Assembly: GCA_947034895.1 (NCBI GenBank) | Contig: OX344763.1 | Location: 71,133,093 to 71,197,092, forward strand | Length of the DNA: 64,000 nt | Source of the DNA: Rhytidiadelphus loreus | Lineage: Eukaryota > Streptophyta > Bryopsida > Hypnales > Hylocomiaceae | Reading direction: 5' to 3' | Shown: in pieces, positions 58,301-64,000 of the stretch | Numbering within the stretch: the stretch's first letter is position 1 | Layout: each line of letters begins with the position of its first letter | The notes under the pieces: generated by a model | Databases searched by the model: none | What the model was told of the DNA's origin: nothing | The model's input: the letters and a program-made list of their open reading frames with translations, nothing else | Position numbers and translations under genes: made by a program

Positions 58301-58364
58301 ATCAAAATTGTACCTATTGTAAGCTTTCAATAGGGAATGAAGTTAGGGCTTTAGGGTATAAGGA

Positions 58365-58525
58365 TTAAGGTTTTTAGGGTTTAGGGTTATGGTTTAGGGT
58401 ATATGGTTCAGGGTTTAGGATATAGGCTTCTAGGTTTAGGTTATAGGGTTTAGGGTGTAGGGATCAGGGTTTTTAGGGTTTAGGGTATGTGGTTCAGGGT
58501 TTAGGGTGTAGGGTGTAAGGTTTTA
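58365..58525 (+). repeat. Degenerate interstitial telomere-like repeat
   Basis: About 20 units of TTTAGGG with insertions (ggtttagggttatggtttagggtatatgg). It is internal and degenerate; AT-rich DNA follows on both sides. Similar shorter runs occur at 15.5, 53.4 and 61.5-62.5 kb. Confidence 0.75.
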
Positions 58526-58529
58526 ACAA

Positions 58530-61400
58530 AGTCTTGAAGAAATGTAAATTATATGTTCATGAATTCAATATTTTTATCATTAAGATTTTGCGGATTATAT
58601 TGACAATTCATATTTGCTTTTGAAATTCCATATCCAGAAGTTTAAGGATGTTTCTTATTTAGATTTATAGGTTTTGGGTTTAGGGTTTTTACCTTAAAGC
58701 ACACGATTAAATATAATAGTTTCTATTTTGAATATTATTAGTTCTAATTAAAAAATGATGTCCAAAGTTGTTGACTTTTAAATGACCGTACAATCTCGAA
58801 TTTAATGTCATAAAAAATATACACAACTTTGAGTTCCATTATTCAGAACAAAGAATAATGTACAATTGTGAATTTTTTAAGATTTAATTCTATAAAATGT
58901 AGTTCTTGTAATAGTTTCTTTTCCAGAATGTTTTAACACATTCTAAGGAATTTGCATTTATAGAGGAGCACATTGGAAACGAAAGAAGAAACGAAGCCAT
59001 TGATGTTGTACTTCATAGAATTGAAATTTTAATGAGAACAACTAGAGCAGAAACAGAAAATATTGTACGAGTTAAATTATGATAAAAAAATTTGAAAGAA
59101 TAATGATTCTTCAACATAGTATATTATTCTGTTCAATTGTTTTTTTAAGGGTTTAGAATGATTAAGGGGTAAAACCAAAAGTTTGCACAACAATGTAAAG
59201 AAGTACTATAAAAATCTTTTAAAAAATCTTTTAAAAATTAAAAAGAAATAAAAAGAAAATGTTTCAATATTTCAAAAAGAAAGTAGGATACTTGAACTAT
59301 ACAAAGTAGGACCCCTATTTTTACAAGCTTGGTAACTGTATGAAGAGTAAAAAATTTCAAAGACCTTTGTTCTAAGAAGTCATCCTATTTACTTTCATCA
59401 CATTCGAATTTCGAAGCTATGATTTGAAGAATAATTGGCTTCAAATGGGCCTACTTTGTTAGGACATTGAAATGAATGATGGATTTTGTATTCATTTGCT
59501 AACAATCATTATTATTAACTCCATCATGGTTTAGAGACTTGAACCACTTCAATGTCTCATAAAATTATAATCATTAATATGAGAGTTTCACCTCCTAGAA
59601 ATGAATGTATTACAACGTATTGCATACTATGACTTCGAAATTGTATGAAAATACTATATTCTATAAGTTTGAGAAATTCTTTACATCTTGTGTAATTTAA
59701 ACACATAATTATTCAAAAAATGTAAGTTATGTATCAATGAAAGGCCTATTTTTTAACTACTATGAACAATTTTTAGTGTTGTACTTTTAGAATTGTGTCA
59801 TGAAAACTTTTCAATAAACAAAATATTATATCAAAATCATTCTTAATCTTTTTAAAATGGAATTAATTAATAAAACAAGCCAAGAGTACTTTGTACTTTA
59901 AAAACTAAACTCAATGCACAACAATCATGGAATTTTAATGAAGACAACCGAGTGAAAAAAACGTAGAAGTTTCATTTTTTTTGCCATTCCACCCTGAAAC
60001 CTATTCCATGAATTGAGAAATAATAGTTCTTCAAACTACAAAACATGAATACTTCATTTATATTTTTTGTTGTAAAGAACCAAACAACTGGCACCAAATT
60101 AATTCACAGAAGAATCATAATTTAAAGTTCAAAAAATTTTCAACTTCTACATTTTATTTATTGTCCCAATTAGTGGTTATTCCATACCTTTTTAAATGTT
60201 AAATCTTTAAAATATGGTGTTTAGACCTTTAAGGGAGAGAAGTATCTAAAAAGTAAAAGTTCTTTATAATTAAAAAAAAACAAATTGTAAAATTAAAGAG
60301 TTTATTATTTATTATTCTTTTATTAATGACAATACTTTGTATTACATATAGAATTTTAGTGTATGGAATGCCCAAAATGTAATGTAAGCTTTGAATAGAG
60401 TATGGAATTTGAAAATTGTGTTTCGGTGCATAAATTCTAAAGATGCTTGATTCATTTGAAATTTAAAGTAAATTCCAAAAAGCTCAAAAAACACGTTGGT
60501 CATTTAGGGTGTTGAAACCCTAAACAATTTAGAAATATCATTGATTGAATTCTATTCAAATTTGATTAAATTAGCACATATGAAAAATCCCAATGGATAT
60601 GGAGTATTTCCCACATTCTTGTGGTATGAAGAGAAAGTCTACATTCAATCAAAAAATTTGAAACAAATGAATTATGGTGGTGGAAGATATCATACACACT
60701 TTGACAATTGTTTGATTTATGTGTTCAATAACTCTTAGTCCCATTAGAGGGACTCTTCAAATTCCTTAACTCCTCAATGACACCAAGGCCATTTCCTTGT
60801 CAATGAGTGACAAACAATCTTGCCGTATAGGACACAAATGCAACTATTCATGCTTTAGAATTTGTGTGGAAAGGAAAGATCATGTACAATAGTTTGTTGT
60901 GCAATGAGTACTTTTTCATTTTTTTAAGCCAACAATACATCTAGTGACACAACAAACGATATCCATGATGATTGACCTAGAATTCAAGGATTAATTTTTT
61001 TTTTAACTACCAACATTTAGAGAGCTCAAATGTCATGAAATATAATCTGTGGTTGTATAGTCAATTCTTTGAAATTGAATGCCACCTCTTTGAATAACTG
61101 TGACCTACAAAAACTTAGTGAAATGAAGTTCTCTTACATTCTTTAAAGCATAATGACTATAAGGCCATTTTCTAGTCAATTAATGACAAAGAATCTTTAT
61201 ATGTAGAACAAAAATGCAACTATTCATTGTCCAAAAAGTATGTAGAAAGGGAAGATTATCTATAATAGTTTGTCTTCCTATGTGTATTTTTTAGGGTTTA
61301 TTTAAACCAACAATTCTCACAGGGACAAAATAGATGATTTCTGCAGTGACCAATCAATCGTTTAAGGTTTAAGGTCTTAAGGACACCTATGTGTAGAAGG
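58530..61400. other. Long AT-rich spacer, no supported gene
   Basis: Nearly 2.9 kb of AT-rich sequence rich in homopolymers. One 65-codon plus-strand ORF (60,541-60,738) has no domain or supporting signal. No structured RNA recognised. Confidence 0.5.
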
Positions 61401-61539
61401 CCCCAAGCTCAAAACTAGGGTTTCGCGATGTACATTTGGCAAAATAAGTTTGGGACAGGCAATAGGCTCGGCATGGTAGGTTTAGGGTTTAGAATTGTGG
61501 GTTGAGGAAATAGGGTTTAGGGAGCCAGCAGGCTCAAGA

Positions 61540-61815
61540 ATGTACGTTTTGGAGGTTAAAGACTTGGGAACGCAGGTTTGAGAGTTCGAAGACTCATGAA
61601 CGTAGGTTTAGGAACGTACATTTATGAGGTTGAAGACTAGGAAACATAGGTTTGGGAGTTTGCAGACTAATGAATGTAGGTTCGGGAGTTCGTAGACTCT
61701 TGAACGTAGGTTCGGGAGGTTGCCGGTTCGGGAACGTAGGTTCGGTCGTAGGTTTGGTCGCAGGTTCGGGCGGTCGAAGGCTCGGGCTCGGTCGCAGGCT
61801 CGGTCGGTCATCTCT
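61540..61815 (+). repeat. Minisatellite of gaacgtaggttcggga-type units
   Basis: Units near 16-30 bp, built from 'gaacgtaggttcggg' and 'agttcgtagactc', become shorter and more GC-rich rightward (ggttcggtcgcaggctcggtcgg). ORFs on both strands are translations of this repeat. Confidence 0.7.
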
Positions 61816-61974
61816 CCGGCACGAGGGTTTACCATCATTCTGCAGCGCGAGGGTTCAGGGTTCAGGGTTGCAGCGCAATCTCTCCAGCGCGGGTTTCCAG
61901 GGTTTAGGGTACTCTTCTTCCGTGTGTTGCTTGCAGTGTTGGGAGCTTCAGTGGCGGAACTGATGCAACTTGAG

Positions 61975-62175
61975 GTGCGGGACGGGAGGTGAAGCGCGGG
62001 AGGCGCGGGAGGTGCAGCGCGGGAGGCGCAAGGAGGCGCAGCGCGTGAGGGGCAGTGGCAGGAGGCGCGTGAGGTGCAGCGCGGGAGGCACGGGAGGCGC
62101 AGCGCAGGAGGCGCGTGAGGTGCAGCGCGTGCAAGAGGAGGCGCGGGAGGCGCGGGAGCTGAAGCAAGAGGAGGT
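61975..62175 (+). repeat. G-rich repeat of GCGCGGGAGGCGCAGC-type units
   Basis: About 200 bp of gcgcgggaggc / gcgcgtgaggtgcag units, very purine- and CpG-rich, in an otherwise AT-rich neighbourhood. Repetitive ORFs (EAREVQRG and its reverse) are artefacts. Confidence 0.75.
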
Positions 62176-62839
62176 GAAGGAGTGACATTGGCTGCTGTTT
62201 CAGGCAGGGTTTAGGGGAATCTGAGCACTTGATTTTTGGTAAGAAGAGTTATGTACTTTGATGTGTTTATTCAATTTGAAATTGTTGTACTTTGTTTTCA
62301 ACCTTTGTGACTATTTCTGTTTTCTAGTGTTGTGGTTCTAGAATTCAGGGCAAGGTTCTTGAATTTTGGTTGTAGTTACTCATTCATTCATTGTGCATGT
62401 TCAGTGTGAAATTTCAGTTGTTATGTATTCATGAATTCTTCACCTTCTTGCAATGTGAATGCAAGTGCTACCAGCCTCGGTTTTAGAGTTTGGGTTTGAA
62501 TTTTTTGATCATTTGTTTCATTTGTTTGTGGATTAGGGTTTAGGGTGTGTGCAGTATTCATTGAACATTAGAGTGTGTAGAAATTCTATTACATTTTAGA
62601 ATCTACTGCAGGAAGTGTGCAAACAATATAATTTGCAGGTGACCAAGTCTTCAGTTGTAGTATTCTGTTGTTTCCACCCTTGCTTTTGCATTCATTGCGT
62701 GATTTCAATTTTGTTTATTGCATGTATTAATTGAATGTTCACTAAATTCTATGTCTGTATTCTACGCGTGCCTAGATGATTAGTATTACATTTAGGGTTT
62801 TCGTCAAAATTATCATCAGTTATTACTGAGTTACCAACA

Positions 62840-63620
62840 GAAATTATCCTCGGTCCGAAGATAATGATCATCGAGTCTAAGATAAACTGTAGTCTATAAA
62901 AGCTAAGAACCCACAGGTGTAATGAAAAACACAGCAAGACTAACAATTATACTCGGCTAAAAAGTAAAAGCACAAAAAAACACCCATCATTTCAAAAAAA
63001 GAAACAATTATCCTCGGCCCGAGGATAACTAACTAACAAGCATGCCAAAAAGAAAAGAAAATAAAAATAAAAAATTATCCTCGGGCCGAGGATAATTTTC
63101 AAACAAACAAACAAACACAAAAATATATTAATTAGAAAACAATCATCCTCGGCTCGAGGATAATTGTCCAAAAAAATATAATAAAATTAAAACAATTATC
63201 CTCGGCCCGAGGATAATTTTTAAAAACAAAAAAATAATTTAAATAAAAAACAATTATCCTCGGCTCGAGGATAATTGTCAACCAAAAAAATAATACAAAA
63301 TAATTTTAATTAAAATAAAAAACTATAAGCAACGAAAATAATATAATGAAATTAGAATACGAATATAATATAATGAAATTAGAATAAGCAACAGTTATAC
63401 CCCTCTAGAGTATAAAAGCAACAATGTAATTAAAATAGAATAAGAGAACGTACAGTATTATCTTCGACCCGAAGATACTGAACCGTAGCATTGACATACA
63501 AATAAATTCCAAATGTTGATAATTGTTTTATACGATTTGAAGCCCAGGACGGTATTATTTAGTCAGATTACATTAGTCACAACATTTTTCGTTTGTTATC
63601 TTCGAGGCGAAGATAAAAAT
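62840..63620. repeat. Dispersed 20-26 bp palindromes TTATCCTCGG..CCGAGGATAA
   Basis: About eight separate palindromes (near 62,843, 63,007, 63,077, 63,145, 63,193, 63,253, 63,462 and 63,596) lie in unrelated AT-rich DNA. Related ones are at 56,478 and 56,750 and in the 40-bp array. Arms vary together: ATCCTCG pairs with CGAGGAT and ATCTTCG pairs with CGAAGAT. The centre is one to three free bases. Confidence 0.85.
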
Positions 63621-63671
63621 CAAATTACAACTCTGATTTTCACGATTTGCTATGTACAGATTTATACCAAC

Positions 63672-64000
63672 ATGTCTACGGACTCTGAGTACAATTACTC
63701 AGCTACACTACCGTTTCTGGAGCCATTTAGCAAGTGGGTGGATGAGGAGCCCTTCATAACGGAGATGCCAGAGCTCTACGGCAAGCTCTGGCAATTCAAA
63801 GCCGTTGTCGACTCTTGGACATTCGGTGTCAACCAGTCGAAGGATTACATCTACCTACGTCACCGAGTAAAAGACAGTGGGATTTACGTGAATTGGAACC
63901 TCAGTGAGAAGGTCACTCTCGTAGAGAATCACCAAGACAAGTACCTTGTCATCACACTACAAGGGTACGACAACGCGGGGAGGGAAACAAAGCATACGCA
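63672..64000 (+). CDS. 5' part of an unknown protein, cut by the window edge
   Basis: An ATG at 63,672 opens a frame of at least 109 codons with no stop to the end of the window (MSTDSEYNYSATLPFLEPF to the final bases). Composition is protein-like: mixed aromatic and charged residues, with blocks such as KDYIYLRHRVKDSG and KYLVITLQGYDNAGRE that look like beta strands. A possible splice acceptor (ctatgtacag) lies just upstream, so this could be an internal exon. The last palindrome of the dispersed family is about 60 bp upstream. No domain is recognised. It is the only coding stretch here without visible transposon features. Confidence 0.55.
   Translation, partial: MSTDSEYNYSATLPFLEPFSKWVDEEPFITEMPELYGKLWQFKAVVDSWTFGVNQSKDYIYLRHRVKDSGIYVNWNLSEKVTLVENHQDKYLVITLQGYDNAGRETKHT

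Noticed and set aside
58365..58525. Chromosome end
   Set aside because: The TTTAGGG units are few, degenerate and internal, with ordinary AT-rich DNA on both sides.
60541..60738. 65-codon plus-strand ORF (MIEFYSNLIKL)
   Set aside because: Isolated in AT-rich DNA with no domain, splice sites or conserved neighbour.
61652..62188. Gly/Arg- and Leu/Pro-rich ORFs on both strands
   Set aside because: Products of the GC-rich minisatellites; no codon bias or domain.

Overview
The window reads as nuclear DNA of a streptophyte plant: GT-AG introns, plant-type MULE, hAT and ULP-protease transposon genes, scattered TTTAGGG-like runs, long AT-rich spacers and many satellites. Gene style points away from seed plants, towards a charophyte, bryophyte, lycophyte or fern, but I cannot name the species. 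I see no ordinary housekeeping gene. Nearly every coding stretch looks transposon-borne or multicopy, in various states of decay.

Layout. 0-5 kb: palindrome-bearing satellites around a partial, frameshifted minus-strand gene of a ParB/sulfiredoxin-fold-like family. 6-16 kb: a kinase-like gene and a decayed relative of the gene at 16.3 kb, each with an upstream array of TCCGACGGCC-like motifs. 16.3-33 kb, the core of the window: a RING-H2 protein gene split into two open halves by a 13.5-kb insertion. The insertion is flanked by a direct repeat of 12-14 bp and has imperfect inverted ends. It carries two divergent genes: a MULE transposase (zinc finger, DDE core, SWIM finger) and a 12-exon gene joining a ParB-like N-terminal part to a degenerate beta-class DNA-methyltransferase-like C-terminal part. 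Removing the insertion with one repeat copy restores one frame of about 1,040 codons.

33-42 kb: a hAT transposase remnant fused in frame to a second, broken MULE copy, itself interrupted by a gag-like element with two TATA boxes. The MULE copy still ends in a recognisable right terminus. 42-43.6 kb: two hairpin-containing satellites. 44-54 kb: two decayed copies of a C2H2/ULP1-protease element. 54-56.4 kb: a DUF7869-like gene in the opposite orientation. 56.5-63.6 kb: a 40-bp tandem array and dispersed copies of a palindrome (TTATCCTCGG...CCGAGGATAA), AT-rich DNA, telomere-like runs and G-rich satellites. A new reading frame opens at 63,672 and runs off the edge.

Two themes run through the window. 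GC-rich palindromes sit repeatedly in the introns and flanks of the mobile genes. Many nonsense changes are TAG or TGA and few are TAA, as expected from deamination of methylated CHG and CG sites. All homology statements come from reading by eye and from memory of families; no search was run.
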